Positions 12,301 to 21,930 of a stretch of 64,000 nucleotides of DNA are shown piece after piece. Origin of the DNA: Haliclona indistincta (Eukaryota; Porifera; Demospongiae; Haplosclerida; Chalinidae); assembly GCA_964017065.1 (NCBI GenBank), contig OZ024790.1:4174458-4238457 (forward strand), written 5' to 3'. Position numbers and translations under genes: made by a program. Every line of letters starts with the position of its first letter. Position 1 is the stretch's first letter. The notes below the pieces were generated by a model. That model was not told the DNA's origin. It saw only the letters and a program-made list of their open reading frames with translations, and did not search any database.

Positions 12301-12682
12301 TGATCATACCAACATGATCTCACACACCCTCTCCACAAAATCACAAAGCTCATTAGCAGTGTATGTACCACAGTTCCCCTGTAATACTGAGTGATTCCAC
12401 AGTACTGTGTGCATGACTACACAGTAATCACAGATGACTACTACTAGGAAAAGTGACCACGCCCACACGCCTTGATGTTAAAACCTTGAAAAGCTTTCCT
12501 ACTCACAATAGAGGCAACCAAATAGATTCAGAATAGTGATATCCGCTGTTTTACTTAAATAATATAGACTAGTCAGGTGAGGCACGACACCGATACTGTC
12601 TCATACTTCTATCGATCAATAATCTATATCACATGCAGTCCTGACTCACCAGCCTGAGCTGCTCACTCCTGTTTCTCGCCAT
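3249..12682 (-). CDS. Locus 1: ankyrin-repeat gene, 5' part (ankyrin-ROC-COR-death-fold family)
   Basis: Start codon at 12682-12680, then exons 12650-12682, 12166-12264, 11625-11726, 8399-8497, 3587-3685 and 3249-3321, all bounded by AG/GT sites and in frame. The first 11 codons (MARNRSEQLRL) are followed by an ankyrin-like unit with GRLEDARSAIQRGADPN and then four recognisable ankyrin units (RTAL, TACHYAA, VKLL, GAN, TPLDLA). Internal exons are 99 or 102 nt and phase 0, so each encodes one repeat. The last exon is 73 nt and ends in phase 1, exactly as in locus 3, where it joins the GTPase exon. The GTPase part would therefore lie left of the window. No break is seen in these exons. I infer a scaffold or signalling protein of the ANK-ROC-COR type. 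Introns contain several transposons, so expression is unproven. Confidence 0.65.
3587..3685 (-). CDS. Locus 1 exon 5, ankyrin repeat
   Basis: 99 nt, phase 0. WTACHYAAENGHLEMVKLL and NGASIQLRDK match the ankyrin consensus; donor GTGAGTG intact. The paralogous exon 61732-61830 carries a 4-bp insertion and a mutated donor. Confidence 0.75.
4249..5818. mobile_element. 1.57-kb inverted-repeat DNA element with 8-bp target duplication
   Basis: Flanked by the direct repeat GCAGATGC (4241-4248 and 5819-5826). The paralogous locus has a single GCAGATGC at about 62616-62623, an exact empty site. The ends are long imperfect inverted repeats (about 4290-4510 against 5450-5790). They are built from a 40-50 bp subrepeat with ACACTCTTTTCTTCC, about three copies on the left and five on the right. 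The interior holds CGCCTAACGGCGCCCAGTAT-type subrepeats (4500-5010). No transposase is encoded, so it is non-autonomous. The 8-bp duplication is compatible with hAT-like and some other superfamilies; I cannot assign one. Confidence 0.8.
5155..5400. repeat. GGGCCGAAGGCCC hairpin repeats inside the 4249-5818 element
   Basis: Three tandem units of about 65 bp with CGACGATC, TTAGGCTTACCAAGGGCCGAAGGCCC and GACCCTCCC. The same units occur in opposite orientation inside the element at 23429-23965 (about 23510-23690), so the two elements share an internal module. Confidence 0.6.
5827..6829. repeat. Segmental duplication block A4, non-coding
   Basis: Aligns with about 62624-63620. It lies in an intron of locus 1. 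Short ORFs at 6199-6684 have frame-disrupted counterparts in the copy (62959-63353) and are not supported as genes. Confidence 0.65.
6834..7425. mobile_element. TTAA-targeting MITE (piggyBac-like termini), copy 1
   Basis: Starts CCCTTTAATTACTGAATTAT and ends CATTAGGGGTTAAAGGG, flanked by TTAG (mutated TTAA) and TTAA. 592 bp. Near the right end is a short hairpin, GACGCCAAAAGGCGTC. A diverged sister of 591 bp lies at 10849-11439. TTAA duplication plus CCC termini are the signature of piggyBac-type elements. No transposase is present. Confidence 0.75.
7430..7994. mobile_element. Second TTAA-flanked MITE, abutting the first
   Basis: Bounded by TTAA at 7426-7429 and 7995-7998. The ends GGGTGGATTGCCCTAA and the complement of TTCGGGTAATCCTGGC form an imperfect inverted repeat (about 15 of 21 match). 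565 bp. The paralogous locus has one TTAA at about 63622. The 128-codon ORF at 7482-7868 resembles no protein I know and is ignored. Superfamily uncertain (piggyBac or Kolobok both target TTAA). Confidence 0.6.
8399..8497 (-). CDS. Locus 1 exon 4, ankyrin repeat
   Basis: Exactly 99 nt, phase 0, donor GTGAGTG. TACHYAARDGCLEIVKLL followed by AHGANIHLRDK is a textbook ankyrin repeat. Paralogs: 63869-63967 (locus 3) and a half-deleted remnant at 15863-15916 (locus 2). Confidence 0.75.
8747..9025. mobile_element. hAT-like MITE
   Basis: Terminal inverted repeats CAGTGGCGGATCCAGG and CCTGGATCAGCCACTG, flanked by CATGC on both sides (8742-8746, 9026-9030). The paralog at about 16110 has one uninterrupted CACATGCAGTGG, the empty site. 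279 bp, non-coding. CAGTGGCGGATCCAG-type termini are common in animal hAT MITEs, although the duplication here is 5 bp rather than the canonical 8. Confidence 0.75.
9031..9935. repeat. Duplicated intron block (paired with 16125-16815)
   Basis: Aligns with 16125-16815. It contains a nearly perfect inverted pair around ATGTCATCTGACTC..GAGTCAGATGACATC (9130-9160) in both copies and a CCTCACTAATCCGAAC stretch at 9427. No gene is visible; it is intronic to locus 1. Confidence 0.6.
9936..10848. other. Sequence present only in locus 1, no gene seen
   Basis: Locus 2 jumps from the equivalent of 9935 to that of 11521, so 9936-11520 was either inserted here or deleted there. Opposing ORFs at 10219-10835 show no recognisable domain. 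Apart from the MITE at 10849 nothing can be assigned. Confidence 0.5.
10849..11439. mobile_element. TTAA-targeting MITE (piggyBac-like termini), copy 2
   Basis: Flanked by perfect TTAA (10845-10848, 11440-11443). Ends CCCTTTAATTACTAAATTAT and GACATTAGGGGTTAAAGGG; internal hairpin GTCGCCAAAAGGCGAC at 11408-11423. It has the same length and layout as 6834-7425, but the interiors have diverged strongly, so the two insertions are old or come from different subfamilies. Confidence 0.75.
11625..11726 (-). CDS. Locus 1 exon 3, ankyrin repeat
   Basis: 34 codons, phase 0, acceptor ATGTGCAG and donor GTGAGT. YGRTALNSAAWWGH followed by TVQYLV is a standard ankyrin helix pair. The paralogous exon in locus 2 has lost this donor. 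Confidence 0.7.
12166..12264 (-). CDS. Locus 1 exon 2, ankyrin-like unit
   Basis: 33 codons, phase 0 at both ends, CACACAG acceptor and GTGAG donor. It contains GRLEDARSAIQRGADPNWKD, the helix-turn and GADPN hairpin of an ankyrin repeat. Paralog: 17441-17545 (35 codons). Confidence 0.65.
12650..12682 (-). CDS. Locus 1 exon 1 (start codon)
   Basis: Encodes MARNRSEQLRL and ends at a GTGAGT donor. The paralogous exon of locus 2 (17934-17966) encodes MERNWSEQLRL with the same donor. This conservation, and stops in the sequence upstream, support the chosen start. Confidence 0.65.
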
Positions 12683-14068
12683 GACAATCACAGCTGAGCA
12701 TATGATCTGATCATGATTCTGACTGTTTGTTCCAAATAGCCTAACTGTTGACTCAGTCGCAACGCAGGCGATCGCAGCGCAGTCGCTCGGCACCTATGTC
12801 TATCTGTATGGTCTATCGAAAAAAATCGAGACCAATAACCAGCCCCGCCCAAATAACAAAATTAATAATAATATTCATGATGCAGATCACGAGTGAGTGA
12901 GTGAGTAATGAATATAGTTCCTCTTGCAGTAGCTACATAGTAGCTAATACAAACAAGTACACAATGTGCAGCACTGCTCAGTGCAATAGCAGTTAGTCTG
13001 CAAATACTCAGTGTAATTGTGACAAATTAATTCATACCACGCTGCAATTACAAATTGTGGTAAATTTCTACAGTTGTGAAAGTGAATAAACAAGTTATAC
13101 AATACACATAATGTTGAATAATGTACCAGGCAGACATGCAATGAAATAAACAATAATAAATGCAGTTATTACACTGAGACATAGTAATGATAGTAGACTG
13201 TCAGGTATGTCGGCCAGACTGTTATTAAGAGCATGTCATCTATAAGACCCACCAAGCCCAAAGTCTTCTCAGGAATGAAGTCAATTGGTTCAATAATATA
13301 TTAAGCAATTGGGATGACAATGCTGAGGTATAAGAGAATACGTTGCAGGACTGGTACTGATGTGTCAGCAAAAATAGCATGCCAGATGCAAAATTGAAGA
13401 AATATACATTTTTCTGTGTAGTTGAGGAAACTCTTCAAGTGATAAAGAATCTGGAAAGAGAGAATGAGTTAGAAAGAGAGAGATAAATTTAAACATACTA
13501 GCAAGTCAGTTGTACAGCTAGCAGGCATGTCAGGTAGTGAGCATCATGTTGAAGGCCTATACCTTTTGAATAATATATATTTTTCTAGATAGCACCGACA
13601 TAATAATATCGTCAACAACACCAAGGCCTTTGTGAAACAACCCATGGCTGGCTGACGTCCACCTCGTGAAAGTTATGAAGTTAAGGAAAGAAGAGACAGT
13701 GGAATGCAAGCAAACATAGGTTCATCATGTATGAACTCACCGTTAGCTGCATATAGAAAAAAGAGGCGAGAGACGAGGTAATTATAAGCAGGCAGCTCAC
13801 TAGCTCTTCATGAAGTACCAGATGTTGGGAGCAAGCTACAACTCTGAAACTTGGAGTGAAACACAGATTCGTGTACTGCATGAGCATGCAACTTGTGGTC
13901 TTCATGTACAAGATATAGCAAGTTGTCCTAATAACGTTATTTCAAAAAATATTATTGTTTGAAAAACTATTGCAGAACAACCCTAAGCTGTTACTACATA
14001 ATTTTATAATAATACATTATAGTAGTCACATAAATGTGGTGTCACTCAGTTCCTCTTCTCCTACTTAG
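12683..14068. other. Upstream region of locus 1, between locus 1 start and locus 2 end
   Basis: Non-coding by inspection. 12690-13830 is duplicated at 17970-18955 upstream of locus 2, so promoter sequence was copied together with the gene. A GAAAGAGAGA stretch at 13455-13490 is the only simple repeat. No promoter element is clear enough to call. Confidence 0.5.
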
Positions 14069-14310
14069 TTAGATCGTAGCACATGCAGTCACAAGAGTAG
14101 CCCAGTTGGCTGGGCTCTGTGGAGTAGACTGCTGCTGCCAGTATGTGAACACATCACTAAAGCACTCAAGAGGATCTGCAAGGCGACGCATATTGATAGC
14201 ATCAAGCTGACTCTGGTCTATTCCAAGAGACACACCCACTCTCTTCCATTTGGATGGTATCTTGCTAGCTACTGTTTCCATAAACTGGAATCGTGATACT
14301 GTATCAGTGC
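14069..14310 (-). CDS. Death-domain exon of locus 2
   Basis: Enters in phase 1 after TGTGCAG and encodes about 80 residues. The pattern fits Death domains: a helix with VASKIPSKWKRVGVSLGI, then DQSQLDAI, ECFSDVFTYWQQ and a final NWATLVTA helix. It ends at TAA 14071-14069. Death domains recruit partners through homotypic contacts. The open frame has no defect, although the gene upstream is damaged. Confidence 0.75.
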
Positions 14311-14506
14311 CTGCACAGACAAACAATATGATCAGTGACATCATGACATGCACCAACTGTTAGCTCACCAGTTGGAGGAGGAGTGTGAGTGATGGAGGGA
14401 GACTGAGCAGTGGCTGATGCTGAGGCAGAGACTACATGAAATACATGTGTAGACCATCATTAAACATTATAATACTAACATGCTGATCATCATCTACCCC
14501 ACTCAC

Positions 14507-15690
14507 CATCTGGTGCTGCCAGCCATGCCAGCATCTCATCATCAGAGCATGGACCAGAACCAACCTTAGGTCTAACAGAGCAGGTGAGCCAGTGAGGGGA
14601 GCTGCTGACCTCACAATGATGAGGAATGGATTCACAGGTCTTGAAGGGACAGAAGAACCCGTCAGTGAATTTAATCTGCTTTGTATCAAAATTTCGTTTC
14701 TCGCAAATCGTAGTTATAGCGTGGTGGATGGCGGCTCTGATACGAGGAGCAACTGACGGGTGCCCATTGAAATGAACTGTAAGCCAAGCATGGCACTCTA
14801 CTAGCAGCACTACTCCTCCAAGCTTGCACTTTACACTCACTGCATTTCGTCCAAGGATTTCGTCAAGGGCAAAAAGCTCATTGAAGAGTAAAGCCACTAC
14901 TAAGCCAGAGTACATACCAAGGGGTATTACCCTGGTGCGACAGAGGAGAACAAGAGGAGTGAGCTTTCCAGGAAGAGGAGAAATATTTTTCTTGGTAGGG
15001 AGAATAGAGGGAATGAAAAACAGCTCCTCTCCATTGATGCACACGGGTGCTATGATTAGGAGATGCTGTAGAATGCACAGGAAGTCGTCCACTGAGTAAC
15101 TACACTTCCCCTCCTCATTCACTCGATACTTGGAGCACACGATATCTACTAGCTTCTTGTTAAACAACCCTTGGTCTCGCAGCCTTCGTACCAATGCCAT
15201 GTGCTCTGAAAGAAGAGGATACTGAGAGGGAATGAGGTGGAGGTCAATGATGCCAAGATTTAACATTTCAGTGACTTCACTGAGAATAGTCTGAGGATCA
15301 GTGAAGACCATGGTAAGGAGTGGCATCTTTAAAATACAAGCAGAGAGCAGCTCCATCAAGAAACACTAGTGCTGCCATCACATCCTCCTCTCCCATACTG
15401 AGATTACCTCCTACCTCTATACATTCTGCCAGACCTAGAACACTCCGATCCTCCTTCTTTGCCTTGCCGCTCACCTCCAGCTCAAATACATACCATCTAG
15501 TAGGTATATCTACGCCTGCATCGCCACACGCATCTATGATCTTCTGCCACATAGAAGACGCCACCTCACTGCGGCCCTTTGTGACACGTGTGTTTATCGG
15601 GAGGAGAATATCTCCATCAGGACTAACCTCAATGCACATTGACTTCAGCTCACCAAGACTCTCTTTTAGAAACATGTAAGTACATGGAAT
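14507..15690 (-). pseudogene. Locus 2 COR-like region exon, frameshifted
   Basis: Two overlapping frames (about 15327-15690 and 14507-15340) together match residues of the locus 3 exon from SLGDLKSMCIEVSPDG to LAWLAAPD. Conserved stretches include LVDIVCSKYRVNEEGKCSYS, LFFIPSILP and HSVAP-like motifs before the GAT|G phase-1 donor. One extra base in the segment between LCLYF and VFTDPQ breaks the frame. The COR assignment rests on the winged-helix-like run ending in FIPSILP and on the position after a ROC domain in locus 3. Confidence 0.7.
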
Positions 15691-18600
15691 ACGAAGGAGT
15701 ACATGTAGATAACATGACATCAATAATAATCACTAGCACATGAAATGAATTGTTATGTTGGTGACTACAACTATAGCTAGCTAGCTTGTGTGATTTAGTT
15801 GCTCATAAAATCAATCGCTCAATATGCAAATAATTAACTCCACCCACTATATAACACTCACCATTATCTCTCAGGTGTCTGTTGGCTCCATGGGCTATTA
15901 GTAGCTTCACTATCTCCTTTTAGTAAAGGAAATTAATTTTGCTGAATTTTGCTTTGTTTCACTGTCATAAATCTCATAATGTGAAATACGTGCTGAGTGC
16001 CAAATATTAAAATCACCAAAAAATGATGCCATTCAAAAAACCTTCCCAAGCTTGCTATATAAAATAATCCTATTCACAATGCTCATAATGACCGAAAGAT
16101 CAAAGGCACAGCACATGCAGTGGAGTATTATCCATCATCATAGCAGTGCACTGTAGCAACAAATGACATTGTCAGAAAAAAAACATACTGCCGTCTTCAA
16201 AGATACAATGTATGCTGTCATCTGACTCCCCATGGAGAGTCAGATGACATCATACCAGGAGCTCTACTACCTTGAGCAGGAAACCCATGGCACTTCAGTT
16301 ATAGATACATGATAATCTGTCAGCAGTTAATCATGCTTGTCATCAGTACTGTGTCCCCTAGCTCGTGTAGCATATTAACCAGCCTAGTATATCACGTAAC
16401 ACCTCGGTAACCATAGATTAATGATGACAACTGTATTCAATCATAAAGCAAGCATGTCTGTATACTTTCCAGTGAAGATAGACATAGCTGGAAAACTTGA
16501 GAGCTTTTTTGAAATATTGAACCTCACTAATCCGAACATGCTAATCCAAACCCTCAATAATCTGATTCAGTTGTGAATCTTATGTACATTTTTACTATAG
16601 TCTGAACAAGTTCAACAGCATACTACTCTAAAATCTAGTGTCATGAAGACGCATGTATACCAAATGTATTATACTGGAATGTCGGAAAAATACTGTATAA
16701 ATATGAAATTAGGCACACATTCTGTGTGGCAAGGTACTAGGTTAGTCGTCCTAGTATCCTACAGCTAGTACAGTATATAGTCATCATGTAATTACTACTG
16801 ACTGATCATGGATACATGTACATGCAACAGTTATGAACTCTTGATACATTTATAATGCAGGAACAAAATGGCTGTTTCTAATGAAAACTACTATGACTCA
16901 TGGCATTAACTTGAGCTGATGTCTCCTTAGGCAGGTACTGAACAATAGCTGTTTGACCATAATAAGTAGCTCTAATCAGAGCAGTCCATCCAAACTGCAC
17001 ATGAGAAGAGTGGATCAATACACTAATATCTCAACCATTATTCACCATCAAGCATATCCTCACAAGCAGGCTCGAGGATAGAGCACACACTGCTAGCACA
17101 TGCACTGTGTTTGTTCATTATGCATTTTATGAGCTGACACTGCATGATATTGTGCTGTGGATGGACAGCAGTGGATCATGAAGTGTCCTCCTCCCAGTGG
17201 GATTAACATGCTCTCAGTAGCTGCTACCAGTACCTTTCCATGTACTGTACTGATACTAACATGGTAGTATGCATGCTAATATGACTCTAGTCTTGGTATT
17301 CCAGGACATGTGGCACAAAGCAGTGTGCACCATGCTCTCTTACTGTGACATTCTGGACTACACAACATTACCAGCTAGTGGTACACTACACCACTACATG
17401 TTCACACACACTCACAATGGACTAGCTGATGGAGACTCACCCAATCAGTATTCTTCCAATGATTAGTGTCTGCTCCCCTCTGGATTGCAGAGCGAGCATC
17501 CTCCAGTCTACCACCAAGACCACAAGCATCGTTCAGTTCCTCATTCTGTGTGAGTAGTTAGAGCATAGCACCAGGTGATCATACCAACATGATCTCACAC
17601 ACCCTCTCCACAAAACAACAAAGCTCAAGTGTATGTACCACAGTTCTCCTGTAATACTGAGTGATTCCTCAGTACTGTGTGCATGACTACACAGTAATCA
17701 CAGATCACTACTACTAGGAAAGGTGACTAAACCAGACCACGCCCACAAGTTTTGATGTTAAAGCTTGAAAAGCTTTCCCACTCTCAATAGAGGCAACCAA
17801 ATAGATTCAGAAAAGTGATATCTCCGCTGTTTTACTTAAATAATATAGACTAGTCAGGCGAGGCATGACCCCGATACTGTCTCATACTTCTATCGATCAA
17901 TAATCTATATCACATGATGCTGTCCTGACTCACCAGCCTGAGCTGCTCACTCCAGTTTCTCTCCATCACAATCACAGCTGAGCATATGATCTGATCATGA
18001 TTCTGACTCTTTGTTCCAAATAGCCTAACTGCTGACTCAGTAACAGCAGCGCAGTCGCTCAGCACCTCGGTATGTCAAAAAATCGAGACCAATAATCAGC
18101 CCCGCCCAAAATAATAATTTCATGATGCAGTGAGTAATGAATATAGTTCCTCTTGCAGTAGCTACATATATACCTAGTAGCTAATACAAACATGTACACA
18201 ATGTGCAGCACTGCAAACAGTTATACAATACACATAATGTTGAATAATGTACCAGGCAGACATGCAATGAAATAAACAATAACAAATGCAGTTATTTCAC
18301 TGAGACATAGTAATGATAGTAGACTGTCAGGTATGTCGGCCAGACTGTTATTAAGAGCATGTCATCTATAAGACCCACCAAGCCCAAAGTCTTCTCAGGA
18401 ATGAAGTCAATTGGTTCAATATAGTAAGCAATTGGGATGACAATGCTGAGGTATAAGAGAATACGTTGCTGGACTGGTACTGATGTGTCAGCAAAAATAG
18501 CATTCCAGATGCAAAATTGAAGAAAAATGCATTAATTTTTTCTGTGTAGTTGAGGAAACTCTTCAAGTGATAAAAAATCTGCATGGAAAGAGAGAATGAC

Positions 18601-18955
18601 TTAGAAAGAGAGATATATTTAAATATACTAGCAAGTCAGTTGTACAGCTAGCAGGCATGTCAGGTAGTGTGCAATATATCATGTTGAAGGTCTATACCTT
18701 TTGAATATTATATTTTCCTTGATAGCACTGGCATAAAAATATCGTCAACAACACCAAGGCCTTTGTGAAACAACCCATGGGTGGCTGACGTCCACAACGT
18801 GAAAGTCTAAGAAGTTAAGGAAAGAAGAGACAGTGGAATGCAAGCAACCATAGGTTCCCCATGTATGAACTTACCGTTAGCTGCATACAGAAAAAAGCGA
18901 GAGACGCGGAAAGCAGGCAGCTCACTAGCTCTTCATGAAGTTCCAGACGTACTGT
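15691..18955. repeat. Segmental duplication: copy of 8195-13830
   Basis: Runs in the same orientation as its partner and covers ankyrin exons, introns and upstream sequence. It is shorter because it lacks the hAT MITE (8747-9025), the 9936-11520 block and part of 13000-13080. Alignment ends at CTCTTCATGAAG (13825/18945). Confidence 0.75.
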
Positions 18956-19385
18956 TTTCGCTTGTCAAATTGAAATATATATATTTTTTAATTGAAACGT
19001 TAAGTTTTTAAACAAGACACAATTATACAGGAGTTCTAAGAGATAACTAATGCAGTTTCCATACAATAATCTGCTTTTAATCTTGAAGCAGATTATTCAT
19101 CATCATCTTCATCATCTCTTTTATATTATGTCACAGCTCTGCATAACAATGAAATTTAAAAATTAATATTTCATGCTAATAATACCTTTTCATCGCAAGT
19201 TACAAGATGAGAAATTAGAAACTTTTCATGTTCACTTACTTGAAGGACACGTACTAGGATATCGACCACAAGCAAAGAATCACTGAGATCATCTCAATCC
19301 CTCAGGCATTTACTGGTGTCATCAACAAATACCATTCATCCTGTACGCATTAAGAATCCCGTGAATGAACGAGAGAGAGAGGGAT
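18956..19385. other. AT-rich stretch, no gene seen
   Basis: Just beyond the end of the duplication. A possible exon around 19245-19320 (minus) cannot be confirmed. I see no repeat copy elsewhere in the window. Confidence 0.4.
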
Positions 19386-19387
19386 GG

Positions 19388-19925
19388 AGGGGTATATGAA
19401 CTGACCTCGTGTGTTTAACTTCATTGCTGTCAGAAACTCGTTACGATTGCCAAAGACTCTGTGATGGAAGAAGAGGAAAATGGTGAAATAACTTTAAAGA
19501 GAGGGATAGGAGGGAGGGAGCTAGGGAGAGGGGGGAGAGAGAGAGAGGGATGGAGGGGTATATGAACTGACCTCGTGTGTTTAACTTCATTGCTGTCAGA
19601 AACTCTGAGACAGAAGAAGAGATGGTGAAAGAACTTTGAAAAGAGGGATAGGAGGGAGGGAGAGGGGAGAGAGAGAAAGGGATGGAGGGGTATGTGAACT
19701 GACCTCGTGTGTTTAACTTCATTGCTGTCAGAAACTCTGTGATAGAAGAAGAGATGGTGAAAGAACTATGAAAAAAGGGATAGGAGGGAGGGAGGGAGGG
19801 AGGGAGGGAGAAGGGAGAGAGAGAGAGGGATGGAGGGGTATATGAACTGACCTTGAGTGTTTAACTTCATTGCTGTCAGAAACTCGTCATGATTGCCGAA
19901 GACTCTGTGATGGAAGAAGAGGAAA
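19388..19925 (-). repeat. Tandem array that amplifies a short coding exon (four units)
   Basis: About four units of 130-165 bp. Each contains, on the minus strand, an exon-like segment encoding EFLTAMKLNTR followed by a GT donor (AG|GTCAGTTC), plus a GGGAGGGAGA-rich spacer. The outer units also carry the upstream part VFGNRN or VFGNHD with a CATCACAG acceptor; the two middle units have lost it. The pattern suggests duplication of an exon together with intron microsatellite. Confidence 0.65.
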
Positions 19926-20044
19926 ACGGTGAAAGAACTATAAATGGCTGCTTTGTGGCCTTCCTGACAGCATTCGATCGTTTGAGACTTCTATAATGAC
20001 ATGAGACATAAAAGTGATGCACTGGACCAAACAACTCTCTACAA

Positions 20045-21030
20045 TTCGATAATGCGCATGCATAAGTAATTGACTTTCTCTTGTAATGTCTGTATTTGCA
20101 TCTTTTGTTGGTTTACTATAGTAGTGAGCTCGACGACATTCTGTTAGAAGAGAAGGCATGAGGAGAGAGGGTAGTCTATACTAACCTGTTGCTCTGTATT
20201 ATGGTTCTCTTTTAGCTCCTTTAGTTTCTGTGTTGTTTGATCCAGCAGTTGCTGCAGCCTATACACACATACAGCCAACATCAGGTTTGCACTCATACAG
20301 ACTCACTTGCTCAGTTTTAGCACGTGGCATTTCTAGCTGTTCTGTGTGCTCTTCCTGACATTGCTGCATAGCTTCATCATTACATTTCTTGACCTAGCTC
20401 TGCCAGCTTCTCTTCTATAGTCGCTGTATCCGTGCTTTTTGCTCAGAAACTACAGCAGTGAATCGAACTCCTGCAAATGAATAAGAATACAAGAAGTAGT
20501 GTTGAGCCATATGCACCTGATGTTGTGTCTTTTCTTTCTCTGAGGCAGTCTCTCTAACCTGATCTAGCAGTTGCTGTAGCCTATACACAAGTCAATGTGA
20601 GGTTCAACACTCTCTCAGGCTCACTAACTCAGTGATGGCAGACTGTGCTGATCCTAGTTGTTCCTTGAGACTAGCTAGCTCACTGTCGTAGGTCTCTTGT
20701 AGAACAGTAAGCTGTGCTGTATGGTTCTCCTGGGATTGCTGTAAAGCCTGTTGTGACTCTGAATATTTAATGGTCTAAATAAGAACATGATGAACTAGGG
20801 TGTATAGGTGTCTCATAGTGGTATTGTACCTGGTATGAAGCCAGGTCTGTTGTCAGTGTCTCTATTGCTGACCTCATTTCTTCCACCTCTGTTCTGTGAC
20901 TATAGACTCTAGCAGTTGCTGCTTGCTGAGCAGAGACTGTCTGGCTGCCTCATGCTCTTCCAGTGTGCTGGGAGGAGGCGGCTTGGACCTTCTCTTCTTA
21001 GGAGCAGGGCAGAAATCAACTGTTGTTACA
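20045..21030 (-). pseudogene. Coiled-coil protein gene remnant
   Basis: Minus-strand exon-like segments read in order. First comes a basic/proline stretch (CPAPKKRRSKPPPPSTLEEH, about 20990-21030), then heptad-rich segments with QSLLSKQQLLE, EVEEMRSAIETLTTDLASYQ, LQQLLDQVRETASEKEKTQ, LQQLLDQTTQKLKELKENHN and ELTTIVNQQKMQIQTLQEKV. The repeated LQQLLDQ exons indicate internal duplication. A one-base frame break separates QLLES from HRTEVEE near 20905, so at least this copy is damaged. The family is not recognisable beyond long coiled coil. It follows topoisomerase II fragments on the same strand and may be joined to them. 19388-19925 could be its 3' exon array. Confidence 0.55.
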
Positions 21031-21639
21031 AATTGAAAGTATACGTAAACTATGGTTACTGGTTACAAAGATGAAAGCCAAAGTTACAATTATGAAGTTG
21101 CATACACTACATCACTCTCATCATCACTACTGCCCCCCACACCACCAGGACAGAACTCATCATCACTGCTAGCTCCATCTGACATAATCTCATCATCATC
21201 GTACTGTGGTATTATCATCCTGAATGACTGCAGCGGTTGCTGCTGCTCTCAACACAGTGTAACCATGGCAACACATGTGACACCATCAACACTGACCAAT
21301 CACAATCTTTCTCTCTATCTTCTCCATGATGAATCATGCCTGGCTGTTCAGTCTGTCTGACTCGGCTGTCAGCTGTCCCTCAATCCAATGCTTCCAGCAA
21401 TTATACATATCCAATCTCACGGAATAGAACTTGCACAATATTTCCAGTTCATCGCTATACTTATGAAGACAGCCGTCTTTATTGAACAACACCTTATGAG
21501 CAAGAATAGTGACTCACACAGAGTCTTAACCACCCTCACCAGATTAGACCGGCGTAGAGAGAGAGAGCTCTCTAGTTTAAACCTCTTATGGAAACCCTTC
21601 TCTTCCGTCTCAGCCATCATAGTTACAACAAACTTCACA

Positions 21640-21930
21640 GTAGTGTCAGTATGGTACACCTTATAGTCACTAGAGAGAATATAGTGTCAGTATGGTACTC
21701 CTAATAGTCACTAGAGAGAATGTAGTGTCAGTATGGTACTCCTTATAGTCACTAGAGAGAATATAGTGTCAGTATGGTACACCTTATAGTCACTAGAGAG
21801 AATATAGTGTCAATATGGTACTCCTTATAGTCACTAGAGAAAATATAGTGTCAGTATGGTACTCCTTATAGTCACTAGAGAGAATATAGTGTCAGTATGG
21901 TACTCCTTATAGTCACTAGAAAGAACATGG
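21640..21930 (-). repeat. 41-bp minisatellite derived from a topoisomerase II exon
   Basis: About seven copies of a 41-bp unit containing TAGTGTCAGTATGGTACTCC. On the minus strand the unit includes the bases that encode DYK-YHTDT in the adjacent topoisomerase II exon (about 21645-21670). The array therefore grew by tandem duplication of the exon start and flanking intron. Confidence 0.8.

Larger units (their letters stand above)
14069..17966 (-). pseudogene. Locus 2: ankyrin - (ROC deleted) - COR - Death domain gene, degenerate
   Basis: Start exon 17934-17966 (MERNWSEQLRL) and exon 17441-17545 are intact and in frame. The ankyrin exon at about 16905-16994 has lost its donor: the bases corresponding to ATTATGTGAGT in locus 1 are reduced to ATGAGT. 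The next ankyrin exon keeps only its 3' half (about 15863-15916), because the acceptor and 5' half are deleted. At about 15690 intron sequence is fused straight into the COR region, removing the whole P-loop/ROC part. The COR exon (14507-15690) has a +1 frameshift near 15325 relative to locus 3. Exon 14369-14431 encodes a Ser/Pro/Thr linker. Exon 14069-14310 encodes a Death domain (KWKRVGVSLGI, ECFSDVFTYW, NWATLV) ending at TAA. Downstream exons look conserved and upstream ones do not, so the 3' part may have decayed more recently. Confidence 0.75.

Noticed and set aside
13455..13490. Purine-rich tract as regulatory element
   Set aside because: Simple GAAAGAGAGA repeat of the kind scattered all over the window; present equally in the decayed copy at 18590.
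14824..15099. Plus-strand ORFs within the COR exons (also 15320-15679, 55810-56088)
   Set aside because: They are antisense shadows of the conserved minus-strand reading frame, which carries the recognisable motifs.
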